Assembly (NCBI GenBank): GCA_012845835.1
Contig: JABAKD010000028.1
Coordinates: forward strand, 1,743,501 to 1,807,500
From: Undaria pinnatifida
Taxonomy: Eukaryota; Sar; Phaeophyceae; Laminariales; Alariaceae
Direction: 5' to 3'
Length of the DNA: 64,000 nt
In this document: positions 33,001 to 39,760 of the stretch, piece by piece
Position numbering within the stretch: position 1 is the stretch's first letter
How the letters are laid out: the number at the start of each line of letters is the position of its first letter
The notes under the pieces: generated by a model
Database searches by the model: none
The model's input: only the letters and a program-made list of their open reading frames with translations
What the model was told of the DNA's origin: nothing
Made by a program: the position numbers and the translations under genes

Positions 33001-33480
33001 CGCTCTAGATGCGTGTCTGCTGACGGACGAGGAGATGCGGGTCTACGACGAGATGCGAGAGGTATGTTTCTCTATATGTAAAAGGTTCCCCTTCGCGAAG
33101 TGTTTGGCTTGAAATCGCGGGGATGTCCCAAGTGAAAAAGAGGAACACAGGCGTTCCTATGAACGATACCACTCACGATAACGTTTAAAAGCTCTTGAAA
33201 ACTAACTAAAAACTAATAGCACACGGCGCAAGTAACCGGGAAAGTAGCATCAATCGGCCCAAACGAGTGTACAGTTTAGTTTATATGATGTCCTCGCGAA
33301 TGGCACATCGTAGGGTGTACATATGTTTTCAATTGTCTCTTGCCCTCCCCCCCTGCCCCCACCATACGACTACGGCCATGCACAAGCTGAGTGCACCCCC
33401 CCTGCCCCCCTCTCTTCCTGCAGTCCACGGAGAAGCTTCCCGAGGCGTTCCCAAGCTCGCTGCGCATCAGATTCACATGA
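2957..33480 (+). CDS. CobW/COG0523-family GTPase, zinc metallochaperone type (at least 13 exons, 5' end missing)
   Basis: Exons: 2957-3094, 3458-3588, 15339-15510, 16023-16125, 18237-18316, 18846-18920, 19281-19347, 20163-20533, 21569-21703, 23270-23456, 24143-24243, 32918-33061, 33424-33480. They join in phase to about 586 residues. Visible landmarks are Walker A GFLGAGKT, NDMAEVN, the metal-binding NGCICC (residues 85-90), ESSGISEP, RLDTMVTVVDA, the G4 motif NKMD, a His-rich region (about 22 His, residues 275-387, plus a CAKC), FVYRQRRPFHPERL, RSKGFMWLA and YGDRRQELVFIG near the C-terminus. This motif set belongs to the bacterial YciC/ZigA-like COG0523 branch, which couples GTP hydrolysis to metal delivery, usually zinc; zinc specificity here is inferred. 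No in-frame ATG occurs between the stop at 2888 and the Walker motif, so at least one 5' exon is missing. Introns total about 28.8 kb. Confidence 0.9.
3458..3588 (+). CDS. CobW gene, exon 2 (NDMAEVN, CxCC)
   Basis: The acceptor is TTTTCAG/GGA. The exon encodes GVRIGMVVNDMAEVNVD and ends inside the last cysteine codon of NGCIC-C (TG/gtgagt). The C needed to complete TGC is the first base of the next exon, 11.75 kb downstream. Confidence 0.9.
3640..3812 (+). repeat. Degenerate GGTCGATT minisatellite at the 5' end of intron 2
   Basis: Repeated words such as GGTCGATTGGT and GGTCTATTGGT run through this interval. Related words reappear at the 3' end of the same intron (about 15236-15275), as if one array had been split by the 11.4 kb between them. 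Confidence 0.7.
3813..4987. other. Intron 2 sequence with no recognisable element
   Basis: I find no supported gene. Open frames are short and overlap on both strands. CTG/GCT-rich patches occur around 4560-4690. Confidence 0.4.
4988..5602 (+). repeat. Tandem tRNA-box-containing repeat (about 258-bp period)
   Basis: Two long copies (about 5086-5343 and 5344-5602) share TGAGTACCGGTATGC, GGTTCAATTCCCACCGG or close variants, a T-rich tract and CACAACAG. A shorter copy starts near 5020. GGTTCAATTCC resembles the internal B box of RNA polymerase III promoters, so the unit could be SINE-like. No complete tRNA fold is apparent. Confidence 0.55.
5603..7339. other. Intron 2 sequence rich in CTG/CAG trinucleotides
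   Basis: Several imperfect CTG or CAG runs occur (about 5605-5670, 6055-6130, 6475-6515). I see no gene or bounded element. Confidence 0.4.
7340..8075 (+). repeat. Dispersed duplication within intron 2
   Basis: About 125 bp at 7345-7470 (AAGAGAAACACTA, GCGGAAGGCATCGCTA) is repeated in diverged form at about 7950-8075 (AAGAGAAACACTACTTGAAC, GCGGAAGCGCATCGCTA). Confidence 0.6.
7555..7735 (+). repeat. Dispersed repeat, copy 1 (second copy at 57323-57500)
   Basis: About 175 bp containing GCATGGCCGTAGTCGTATGA, CACCAACCAGGCAGACATTG and AAGAACCGCTCGTAAGA matches 57323-57500 closely in the same orientation. The terminal word also appears inverted near 33362 and 56205. This points to a mobile or dispersed family rather than a gene. 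Confidence 0.75.
8579..8846 (-). repeat. LTR (3' LTR of the minus-strand element)
   Basis: 268 bp, TGTACC...GGTACA, preceded by CACA. A purine-rich tract next to it on the minus strand (GATTTTGGAGGGTCC) fits a polypurine tract. Confidence 0.85.
9344..9562 (-). pseudogene. Chromodomain-like C-terminal fragment of Pol
   Basis: FVVKAAWEGPEEAESTMEPV followed by VLRKELKALRL resembles the W-G...ST-EP pattern of chromodomains at the end of gypsy integrases. It follows the pre-RT linker (RVVRAKPPPERNRLR, around 9580-9610) almost directly, so RT-RNaseH-integrase appears to have been deleted between them. Confidence 0.55.
9969..10390 (-). pseudogene. Retropepsin-like protease fragment
   Basis: On the minus strand EVKMLMDSGSSITAMSEGL (DSG at 10301-10293) is followed, past an in-frame TAA near 10227, by MPFIVLPGGGDVVIIGQKTL. 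An active-site DSG and a later hydrophobic-IIG block is the layout of gypsy retropepsins. The stop codon marks it as decayed. Confidence 0.75.
10668..11800 (-). pseudogene. Gag-like region of the LTR element
   Basis: A plausible Met lies at about 11800 (MEDPTARG). The frame is open to 11255 and continues in another frame at 10668-11168, so there is at least one frameshift. The first part contains VTFEDMRGFLVVYSEYEQHK and DLSEEELMQGLKTF. The second carries CFVCGKQGREQWDC, which has CX2C-X4-X-X4-C spacing with Arg where a zinc knuckle normally has His. Gag of a Ty3/gypsy element is the best reading from knuckle plus context. Confidence 0.65.
11912..12175 (-). repeat. LTR (5' LTR of the minus-strand element)
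   Basis: 264 bp, matching 8579-8846 along its whole length with scattered substitutions and small indels. It is followed by CACA, the probable target duplication. Confidence 0.85.
13804..14035 (+). repeat. Two direct repeats of about 76 bp
   Basis: TTACTGCTGTAACATTTCGC through GGCCTCTC is present twice (about 13804-13875 and about 13960-14030) with few differences. The spacer contains the hairpin at 13910-13938. Confidence 0.8.
13910..13938. repeat. Perfect 11-bp stem hairpin
   Basis: CCGCGTTGATT, a 7-base loop CGATGGT, then AATCAACGCGG. Its role is unknown. Within an intron it could be a terminus or a recombination remnant. Confidence 0.75.
14909..14990 (+). repeat. Dispersed repeat family member
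   Basis: GAGTTCGACAAATAG, CGATACTCATCTTTGCAAG and CTGCGTGA recur at about 61238-61295 and, more diverged, at 16530-16645 and 34214-34345. The two diverged copies share CAAGCTGCGTGA followed by a CTCGTGAAGGGGA-like word. Confidence 0.65.
15339..15510 (+). CDS. CobW gene, exon 3
   Basis: The acceptor is CCTTGCAG/C. The exon completes the CxCC cysteine and encodes SMSQELFVSVNQLVEMG, HVVIESSGISEP and SVFQDAESYGMRLLDE. The donor is GAG/gtactt. Confidence 0.92.
15691..15860 (+). pseudogene. Decayed tandem copy of CobW exon 3
   Basis: Source 15411-15510 and copy 15691-15792, with similarity continuing into the following intron (TTTTCGAGTAA). The copy has lost one T (CATGAGTC for CATTGAGTC), gained a T run and has no GT donor, so it should not encode a usable exon. 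Confidence 0.85.
16023..16125 (+). CDS. CobW gene, exon 4
   Basis: The acceptor is GACCCAG/GTG. The exon encodes VRLDTMVTVVDAGAFLAAY, the switch/Walker B-like strand of COG0523 proteins. It ends in phase 1 at AAAG/gtgaga. Confidence 0.9.
16700..17150 (+). repeat. Degenerate minisatellite in intron 4
   Basis: About nine units of roughly 45-60 bp built on TATCGCTGTGCTGTGGCATC and GGTGCCAAACCT-like words. Open frames through it are products of the repeat. Confidence 0.75.
17160..18236. other. Remainder of intron 4
   Basis: I see no supported gene or bounded element between the minisatellite and exon 5. Confidence 0.4.
18237..18316 (+). CDS. CobW gene, exon 5
   Basis: The acceptor is ACCCCAG/AG. 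The exon encodes EDDPAFQQSM and then AQRAVVDLLVEQ, the helix before the G4 motif. The donor is CAG/gtgggt. Confidence 0.88.
18846..18920 (+). CDS. CobW gene, exon 6 (G4 motif)
   Basis: Encodes VECADVLVLNKMDTIDED. NKMD is the guanine-specificity motif. The acceptor is GCGGAAG/GTG and the donor is GAG/gtgagt, in phase 0 on both sides. Confidence 0.9.
19281..19347 (+). CDS. CobW gene, exon 7
   Basis: The acceptor is CCGGTAG/ATC. The exon encodes ILLALNPHARVIGCTYGNIG and ends in phase 1 at CAAG/gtaacg. Confidence 0.88.
19348..20162. other. Intron between exons 7 and 8
   Basis: No gene seen. A C/T-rich stretch with poly-C (about 20085-20150) forms the tract before the exon 8 acceptor. GGCGGCTTACAAGCCGCC at about 20032-20049 is a short inverted repeat. 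Confidence 0.4.
20163..20533 (+). CDS. CobW gene, exon 8 (His-rich linker)
   Basis: Begins EVLGVMNG, then carries two His clusters (HAHEHEHTHAHGH and HSHSHSHAHSDDHAH) and DPDCAKCNEEGHGH. His-rich segments like this bind zinc or nickel in COG0523 proteins. The donor is CAT/gtgaga. Confidence 0.88.
20600..21540 (+). repeat. Degenerate tandem repeat in the intron before exon 9
   Basis: Many units of roughly 50-60 bp share TGTCCTGAGCCCTGTGG-like and TTTTCTCAGCTTG-like words. The array runs into the duplicated exon 9 segment. Confidence 0.75.
21170..21261 (+). pseudogene. Decayed upstream copy of CobW exon 9 (5' part)
   Basis: The acceptor region CCGGCGGCAG and the first 17 codons of exon 9 are duplicated 358 bp upstream (exon-like part from 21211). 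It keeps DHSHSHGHN-V-GDG but diverges after that and has no clear donor. Confidence 0.85.
21569..21703 (+). CDS. CobW gene, exon 9 (C-terminal domain start)
   Basis: The acceptor is GGCGGCAG/GAC. The exon continues the His-rich segment (DHSHSHGHND) and enters the CobW C-terminal domain with FGIDNFVYRQRRPFHPERL. The donor is AAG/gtgagg. Confidence 0.9.
21704..22377. other. Intron between exons 9 and 10, first part
   Basis: No supported gene. GGTGAGGTGGTGCTGGCATA at 21703-21722 is echoed by GGTGAGCTAGTGCTGGCATG near 21877, another small local duplication. Confidence 0.4.
22378..22640 (+). repeat. 116-bp direct tandem duplication
   Basis: GTCCCAACAAGG, TTTTAGGGCGTTTCATTTC, GACGGAAAGTGGCGTGTTGC and CTTTCGCTCCAACTGCC occur twice in the same order (about 22378-22492 and 22493-22615). 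A further CTTTCGCTCCAACTG follows. Confidence 0.85.
22920..23335 (+). repeat. About 210-bp tandem duplication overlapping exon 10
   Basis: The unit from TTTTTTCGAG...TTTTCCACC to CTAGCGCTCTCGGA...GGCGGCGGGTG is present at about 22930-23125 and 23130-23335. The second copy contains the real acceptor and the start of exon 10. The first lost the acceptor AG region. Confidence 0.75.
23270..23456 (+). CDS. CobW gene, exon 10
   Basis: The acceptor is GCTTGCAG/CTC. The exon encodes a Gly/Glu-rich linker and the conserved LVRSKGFMWLAFSDKAA followed by YWSHAG across the junction. It ends in phase 1. Confidence 0.9.
24143..24243 (+). CDS. CobW gene, exon 11
   Basis: The acceptor is GGTACAG/GC. The exon encodes GASFEVLCLGRWWDSLE and PPEQEAAITEDFE. 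The donor is GAG/gtgaga, followed by an 8.7-kb intron. Confidence 0.88.
24330..24610 (+). repeat. Diverged tandem duplication, GATC-rich
   Basis: Words such as GATCTGCCTAAC, GTAGATCGTAC and GGAACATGTG recur with a spacing of about 125 bp, ending in ACAGATCGCACAGATCGCACC. Confidence 0.6.
25151..26362 (-). pseudogene. Tyrosine recombinase with four in-frame stops
   Basis: A single reading frame holds for the whole length but is broken by stops at 26042-26044, 25841-25843, 25508-25510 and 25418-25420. The N-terminal core-binding part includes SDRTYASGFWSW and VWSLIDFAAWC. The catalytic part includes YFFVARSDEVF (first Arg) and the C-terminal box HTLRIASASMLAARG (His-x-x-Arg), then GGRWKFDAYKVYTRNG with the candidate nucleophilic Tyr. 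The box is typical of eukaryotic YR-retrotransposons and Cryptons. Four point stops with no frameshift suggest slow decay. Confidence 0.8.
26396..27690 (-). pseudogene. Gag-like region of the YR element
   Basis: Fragments in more than one frame: a Ser/Gly-rich start (MGGKSSGASSRSGG), a charged, probably coiled segment (EAVNDRLDAIEAV, RLENIEDM), a middle part (GIIDIEKQIAILAKVLFLVI) and a C-terminal part with GCRFERKGDPCKYRHDP, a Cys/His finger-like motif, ending in an acidic/Ser-rich tail. At least one stop (26930-26932) and frameshifts near 27510 and 27200 break it. The Gag assignment rests on position and the finger, not on sequence identity. Confidence 0.5.
27900..28569. other. Intron sequence with short repeated words
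   Basis: Three degenerate repeats of TGCGCCCCATCGCAACCGCG followed by AGAGGTACCAGC-like sequence occur at about 28045, 28315 and 28442. They belong to the family seen at 29180 and 29840. No gene. Confidence 0.5.
28570..30110 (+). repeat. Satellite block duplicated at about 0.8-kb scale
   Basis: Two large units (about 28576-29365 and 29375-30110) each start with CACCCAACAAGACGCAA and CCCTTGCGGTTGACTATGTA and end with TCTGCGCCCAACGTGAC. Inside, a unit of roughly 90-110 bp (GTTTGGCTGTGAAGATTATC, CCAGCAGTCCGCATGGGGA, TATCGTGCACGTACGATCG) is repeated seven or more times. Confidence 0.85.
28806..28855 (+). repeat. Poly(A)-tailed retroposon-like 3' end
   Basis: CCATCCGCCGGAGGATTAAA followed by a long A run. 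The same core followed by an A-rich tail occurs at 63398-63447. A shared 3' end with an A tail suggests a SINE or other retroposed family. Confidence 0.55.
30188..30305 (+). repeat. Two-copy tandem repeat (about 57 bp)
   Basis: ATCCAACGCGTTTGTCTGCG and ATCCAACGCATTTTTCTGCG head two units that share GGGTCCTTGTG and CAAACACAC/CCAACACAC. Confidence 0.7.
30310..31100. other. Intron stretch without recognised features
   Basis: No supported gene or repeat between the short tandem repeat and the hairpin at 31102. Confidence 0.4.
31102..31136. repeat. Perfect 16-bp stem hairpin with a 3-base loop
   Basis: ATATTATTCTTATCGG, TTC, CCGATAAGAATAATAT. A perfect palindrome of this size is unusual and could form a cruciform or an RNA stem-loop. 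Confidence 0.9.
31329..31717. mobile_element. MITE-like element with about 85-bp inverted termini
   Basis: The left terminus 31329-31413 and right terminus 31633-31717 are reverse complements with few mismatches (CGCCCGACTATTAATAGTAA against TTACTATTAACAGTCGGCG). The interior carries two copies of TATGTTGGGTGGCGAGGTA with TTTAAAGCACATGGCGAAC-like sequence, and part of the right terminus is also duplicated (about 31485-31555). There is no coding capacity. A target duplication is not clear. Confidence 0.75.
32205..32400 (+). repeat. Diverged member of the AAGGCTTAGTTTGGG repeat family
   Basis: AACAAGGCTTAGTTTGGGTA, TTGGTTCACCTTTTACCAG and a second TAGTTTGGGTAGATA resemble the 290-bp tandem family at 62005-62690. 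Confidence 0.5.
32918..33061 (+). CDS. CobW gene, exon 12
   Basis: The acceptor is CTGGCAG/GGT. The exon encodes GAYGDRRQELVFIGLGMNEE and then ALDACLLTDEEM, the most conserved C-terminal block of this subgroup. The donor is GAG/gtatgt. Confidence 0.92.
33424..33480 (+). CDS. CobW gene, last exon
   Basis: The acceptor is TTCCTGCAG/TCC. The exon encodes STEKLPEAFPSSLRIRFT and the TGA stop at 33478-33480. Confidence 0.88.
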   Translation, partial: STEKLPEAFPSSLRIRFT

Positions 33481-33482
33481 GC

Positions 33483-33665
33483 TGTAGTTCCTGTAGCTCC
33501 AACGACGGTCTGAGGGGACTCCGGCAAACTCAACCCCGCGCGAAACCGGGGCAGAACACGTCAGCTGTACGAGCAGAGCATTGCTACAGCTGTCATCACA
33601 GACTCCAACGATGGTCTGAGGGAACTCTGGCCAACCCAACCGGGGTGGAACATCTGTCAGCTGCT
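33483..33665 (+). repeat. Tandem duplication just downstream of the CobW stop codon
   Basis: CTCCAACGACGGTCTGAGGG and CTCCAACGATGGTCTGAGGG head two units of about 115 bp, both reaching TCAGCTG. It lies in the probable 3' UTR. I could not identify a poly(A) signal with confidence. Confidence 0.75.
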
Positions 33666-33689
33666 ATCGTATGAGTTTAACGTTTACTA

Positions 33690-35239
33690 CGGGAAAACAT
33701 TGTCCCACTCTAATTTTAAGTAGTTTGTCCACCCAAACGTGGGTGCAGTTTTAAAAGGGTCAAGGCTACGGTAGGGCGAGAACTTTAAGAGGGTTCATTT
33801 CAGCGCCTCAGAGCTACTGGCGCGAATGACTACCCTATGCTTGTTAAATACAAGAGCTTTTGTGCTTTACAATTTCGCGAAATACGCTGGCATTGAGTTG
33901 TTGGTTACACCAGGTGGAATAAAAAGGGAGGTGCCCTCTCCCTACCGTGGCCTTCGTCTATGGTACGTCTCTAGGCTGACACCACCATCGAACGTGCTTG
34001 CGACAACGAGGGGTGTATCTAATTGCAACTATTAGTAGAGAGCTGCAGGTAGAGCACCCGTGCAATGCTTGGCCCATACTAAGAACTGCGGTAGAGGTGG
34101 TACGTGTGGCGAGTAGCTGGGTGGCTGCTGTGGTGTGTACCATGGCAAGCAGGCGGAACTCGCTTTGTTGTGGGTGTTTTTTAATAATGTTACAAACACG
34201 CTAATTCGTTAGCGTTGAATTCGACACAATTGGCCCATCTTCAGCTTGGTTTTCCAAGCTGCGTGACACGTTAGTGGCGCGTATTCTTCATCCCTTGTGA
34301 GGGAGATGCGTTGGTGATCGATGTCTCACGCCGCTGGGGAAATATTTGCTTAATGTTTTCAACTATTTTTTTTTTAGCGAAACACTCCCGTTTTTGATGT
34401 CGAAATGGGACACGAGAGGAGAAAATTCCACGGTCAGAATCGCTTGCTCCAACATGCCTGAAACCAAACCTTTCCTCTCCTATAACTTATTCTTTGGCTT
34501 TTGTTAAGTGTTATATATTAATTTCGGCGACAGGGTCTTGCAGATTACTGCTGCTGCTTCGAGTAGATATAGAGAGTAGCTTCTGTCGGAAATATGTCGG
34601 AAAAAGAAGAAAAATGTGTTCGCGAGGTTTTCTCTTACGAGAAATCAGAATCTGATCTTCAGGGGTACCACGGTTTAGACCGCCTGAATTACGGTGCCCT
34701 CGACGGCCGGATACGTTCACAACGCAAAATACAGCCTTCGTCTCACATTTCGCAATCGCCAGAAATCACGTAAATACGTTGTTAAACGGTATCACGAGCT
34801 ATTAGCCCGTCCACACCTCTCATCAACATCGACTTCCAATTCTGCGACAGCAAGCACATAACACCCCTAGAGCATCTCGCCTGCGCATATAAGACACATC
34901 CCCATCACCGTGCTGAGCGGTAGACGCGTCCTACCTTAGCGATAGCGCCTATTGGCCCTTAAGGCTTACATTTATTTTCGACGCATTTCCCAAACCCAAT
35001 ACCGTTGGAATACCATTTTTGTTTTAGAGTAGTGTTGGTTATTTCACTATTAATAGGCCATAAGATTGTTCACCTGGTTGTACGCTCAGTCTTGTCTTGC
35101 TCATAGTCAGTTTTTTGGTTATGTAGAGATGCCTCCTCGGGTAAGGAGCCTCAGAGAAATTGGGTGCACGCCTACCGTAGCATGGGTCGGTGACGTATTT
35201 ATTCATCAGCGATGACCGGACCTACGGAAGTAGACAACG
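33690..35239. other. Intergenic sequence with repeat fragments
   Basis: A fragment (TTTTAAGTAGTTTGTCC, AAACGTGGGTGCAG at 33710-33760) belongs to the family at 35730 and 39570. A CAAGCTGCGTGA-type repeat sits at 34214-34345. No supported gene. Confidence 0.5.
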
Positions 35240-35916
35240 TCGCTTATTCAAGTCAACATCCACACAAAATGTCGCCGATCATCAGAAGCCCCTGTGAACA
35301 CTGCAACGTATAGTGTCGCGCTTACAACCACTAATAAGTAATCCCAGCTGACCACGTGATTTCCCGGCGATGCTTTTTTTTTTCACGACGGAATGCGAGA
35401 GGCTGAGTTAGTTACCCAGACCCCCAAGATCAGACCCGACGGGGGGGGGAAACCACCCTGCGTTCTGTTGCATCGATGCCGGTGTCTGTTTACAGGGAGA
35501 GAGCCCGCGGCACCTATCAAGCCCGGCATCGAACGCACGACGGCAAATGTCACGTTGGCGGCGTGAATTCGATTATCTGGCGCGGTAGGTCCCGCGCGTG
35601 CTTTCCTTGTAAATAGACAGCGGCGCTGATGCGGCAGGGAGAGGAGAGCGTGACCCTCCGGGATCTGGGATCTGGGTAGGCCAGCCTCTTGTATCACACT
35701 TTCTAGAACTGCGAAACATATTCTACACTAATTTCAAGTAGTTTGTCCCCAAAACGTGGGTGCGTTCTGAAGAGGGAAAGTCGTGAGAAATTCAAATGCA
35801 AGGGCGTTGAGTAATGACACAGTCAGTCCATCGGGATTAGTGGTGTCAAGCACAGCACTTGGATTTGCAGTGTCCCAGACGTTTCCGATTATCGGCGACT
35901 GTAGCTCCGGTTGTCG
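35240..35916 (+). repeat. Higher-order spacer, copy 1
   Basis: About 680 bp that reappears at 39065-39760. Shared words include AATGTCGCCG/AACGTCGCCG, GCGCGGTAGGTCCCG/GCGTGGTAGGTCCCG, TTTCAAGTAGTTTGTCCCC/TTTCAAGTACTCTGTCCCC and AAGGGCGTTGAGTAA/AAGGGCATTGGGTAA. Each copy precedes a run of palindromic units. Confidence 0.75.
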
Positions 35917-38900
35917 GTAGCGTTTTAGTTGATATTATCTTGGGAACTGTTTAGCAGGTGACCGGTTTGTCAGGGGAGTCGGGCTGTAGTGTGTAGCAGA
36001 GTACCGGTGTCGTTCGTGATGGGCGTTAGTTTTTCCACCACCTACCGCACCACGGAGTGTCGTCTACCGTACGGCCCAGGTGATGGGTTGATACTGAATG
36101 TTTCTTGGACTAGCGCCGCAGACTTTTTTTCGTACTTACAGACTCTTTTACGAAACCATACCCCAACCGGAAGTACTTCTTCTGTGCAACTCCAAGCGAC
36201 ACTACCAACCCATCATTAGGGCTGTACGGCAGGTGAAACTCCGCGACGCCGTAATCGGCAGAACATACACGCAACGATCGCGAGAAACACCCGCACTCTA
36301 CTTATATACTCCTACACCTACTGACAACCCCGCCTCACCAACGACAACCGGAGCTCCAGCACGTTTCACTGCATACTGTAGCTGCGGCTGTCATTGGTGA
36401 TCCTGGCGATACTCTCTTGGAGGCTGGTTTACGGGTGACAAGGTTGTTAGTGGGGGTGGAGCTATGTATAGAAGTAGAGTACCGGTGTTGATCGCGATGG
36501 GCGTTTGCGCCTTCTGCCACTAACGGCGCCACGGAAGTTTCGCCTGCCGTACAGCCATGATGACGGGTTGGTATTGAACGCTTCTTGGGCTAGTGTCGCA
36601 AACTTGTGCTCGTACTTACGGCCTCTATTGCGAGGCCTGCTCCCCACGAGAGGTACTTTTCGTGTGAGTTTCCAAGTGACAATACCAGCGCATTATCATG
36701 GGCTGTACGACAGGCAAAACTCCGTGGCGCCGCTATCGGCGGAACATACAAATATAAATAGCGAGCAACACCCGTACTCTACTTCTATAGTCCCACTCCG
36801 ACTCACAACCCCGTCTCACGCAAACCGGTCCCCAAAAGAAAACCACCAAACCCACTAGCGATAACATAAGCTACAGTCGATATCGTCCCTTGAAGACAAC
36901 ATCGGCGACGTTTCGTGCGGATGTTGCCGTGAAGGTGCAATATCTAGTGCTGTAGCTGCGGTTGTCAAAGGTGGTTTGTTGGTATTCTTTTCAGGGGTTG
37001 GTTTGCACGTGACAGCGTTTCCAGTAGGATTCAGGCTATAGCAGTAGAGTACTTGTATCGACCGCAATGGGCATTTGTATGTTCCGCGGGTAATGATGCC
37101 AAGGAGGTTCGCTTGTCGCACCGTCAAATGATGGGGTAGTATTGGCCATTTCTTGGACTAGCATCGCTTTTTATTATACTTCGAAGTATGTACTTTCACC
37201 TTGTTTTACGAGGCCTGCCTCCCACCAGAGATAGTTCGCATGTGCAGCTCCAACCAACAGAAACGCTCAATACGCATTCGCAATTAGAGCTGCCCGGGAG
37301 GCGAACCCCCGTTGCACCATTAGAGCCCAGAACATAAAACGCCCATCGCGAGCAACGTGTTCTACTGCTATTGCCCGACTCCTACTGACAACCCTGTCAC
37401 CAGAAAATCAATATCCAAGCACATACCAATAAAGCCACCACCGATCGACAATCGTTGTCGGTGGTGGCTTCGCTTGTATTCTCTTGGGGGTTGAGTTGCG
37501 GGTGGCAGGATTGTCAGCGGAAGTTGGGCTGTAGAAGTCGGGCACCGGTGTTAATTACGATGGGCGTTTGTATGCTCCACCGTTAACGGTACCACGGCGT
37601 TTGATCTGCCGTACAGCCCTGATGATGGGTTGGTATTGAGCGCCCTTCTAGCTAACATCGGAAAATTGTGTTTGCATTCACAGCCTGTTTCACGAGGCCT
37701 GCTCTCCAACATATATGTACTTCTCCCGTGCAGCTCTAAGCAACATAAACGCTTAATATCAACCCATTGTCATAGGCTGTACGACAGGCAGTACTCCGTG
37801 GCGTCGTCATAGCCCGGAATATACCAACGCCCTTCGCGCACAACAACGATAATACTACGTTTATAGCTCAAATCCCGACTGACAACCCTATGACCCCCAA
37901 AACTAGTTCCCAACGGAATGTCAGCCGGAACTCTGTGGTGCTGTTAGCGGTGGAGCATACAAACGCCGATCGCGCGCAACGCCGACACTCTTAATTCTAC
38001 AGCCCAACTCCAGACTGAAAACCTTGTCACACGCAAACTAACCGCCGAGAGAATATCAACGAAGTCACCACCAACAGCACCGACAACATTTGTCGGTGGT
38101 GGCTTGGCTGGCGTTCTCTTGGGGATTATTTTGGGGGTGACAGGGTTATTAGTGGGAGTCGGGCTGTAGAAGTACAGCACCAGTGTTCGCGATGGACTTT
38201 TGTACGTCCCGCCGTTACCGGTGCTTCCCGGTCCTTGACGATGGATTCGGTATTGAGCATTCCTTGGGTTAGCGTCGGAAACTTGTGTTTGCACTTACAG
38301 CCTGTTTTACGAGTCCTACTTCCCACTAGAGGTAGTTCAAGTCCAACTCCAAACAGAACTATGCTCAATGTCAAGCCATCAGTATGGGCTGTACGAAGGG
38401 CAAATCTCCGTGGCAAGGTTACAGTCCGGAACATACACACGCCCATCGCGAACAGAACCGGTACTCTGCGTCTATGGCCCGACTCTCACTGACAACCCTG
38501 GCATACGCAAACTAATCTACACGGGAACATCAACAACGCCACCACCAACAAACGTTGCCTGTGGTAGCTTTATTGGTATTGTCTCGGGGGTTGATTTTCG
38601 GGTAATAGGGTCGTCACTGAGAGCCGGCCTGTAGAACTGGAACACTGGCGTTGCTCGCGATGGGCGTCTGTATGTCAGGGCTCTAACAGCGCCACGTGGT
38701 TTCGCCTTTCTGCACAGCCCCTGATGATGGTTTGGTATTGAACATTTCTGTGGCTAGCGTCGCAAACACTTGGTTCGTATTTACAGACTGTTTTATGCAG
38801 TCTGCCTCCAACCAGAGGTGCTTCTAAGTTCAGCTCCAAGCAACAGACACGTTTAATGCCAACCCATCATCAGGGCTGCACGATAGGTGTAGCTTCGTGG

Positions 38901-39062
38901 CGCCGCCAGATTCGGAACATATTCGGAACATACAAACGCATATAATCTCCACCGATATTCTACTGCTATAGCCCGACGCCATCTAAAGCCCCTGTCACAC
39001 ACAAAACCAACCCCGACGACACAATCAATGAAACACCACCGGCATTCAGAGCTACAGCATGT
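35917..39062. repeat. Array of long inverted repeats, block 1 (about six units plus a half unit)
   Basis: Units at about 35917-36350, 36376-36875, 36950-37450, 37452-37922, a right arm only at 37923-38086, then 38087-38563 and 38564-39062. Each has a left arm (TTGTCAGTGGGAGTCGGGCT, GCGATGGGCGTTTGTATGTT, GCGCCACGGAGTTTCGCCTG, GATGATGGGTTGGTATTGA), a unique centre of roughly 130 bp and a right arm that is the reverse complement (CAACCCATCATC, CAGGCGAAACTCCGTGGCGC, ACTGACAACCCTGTCAC). Outer ends carry GGTGGCTTTGTTGGTATTCT or its complement. Copies are diverged. Confidence 0.88.
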
Positions 39063-39064
39063 GT

Positions 39065-39760
39065 TGTGTCTTCAAGGCAACATTCACACAGAACGTCGCC
39101 GGTATATCGGAACTGCCAATGAACACTTCACTTCCTAGTATTGTGCGAAACAAAATACTACCCGCGGCGGACCGCGCGACTACCCGCCAAATGAATAGCG
39201 TTTCTCGTTATTTTATATGACAGGCGGAGCTACCCAGATCCCAATATCAAAGTTGAGTAGGAGCGAGGCGTCCTGTCTTCTTGCCGCGTCAACGCCGGTG
39301 CCATTTACAAAAAAGAACACCCGTGGAAACTACCAAGACAAGAGGATCGATTGCACGACGTCAATGTGCAGCGTTTGGCGTCGTGCGTTGGATCCTCTAG
39401 CGTGGTAGGTCCCGAGGGTGCTCTTTTGGAAACTAAGACAGCAGCGTTGATGCGGCGGGAAGCGGAGAGGGCGGTTCCCTAGCCCTTGGCTTTAATCCGG
39501 GGATGTGGGTAAATCCGCCTCTCGCCTTAACCCTTTTACAACTGCAAGACATGGACCCAATCGAATTTCAAGTACTCTGTCCCCGAAAACATGGGTCCAG
39601 TTCTTCGGCGGTAAAGTCGCGAGATAAACTAACAAGGGCATTGGGTAAAGACGCTGCCCGTCGAGGTTTGTGCTGGTACAACACTAAACATTTCCAGTGT
39701 TCACTGGCGTTTCCAATTGTGGGTGACGTTTGGTGTGGATGGTGTAATACCTACTGTAGC
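39065..39760 (+). repeat. Higher-order spacer, copy 2
   Basis: The homologue of 35240-35916. It contains its own hairpin (TTGCACGACGTC ... GGCGTCGTGCG around 39350-39385) and ends with TACTGTAGCTGCGG, the word that opens each palindromic unit. Confidence 0.75.
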
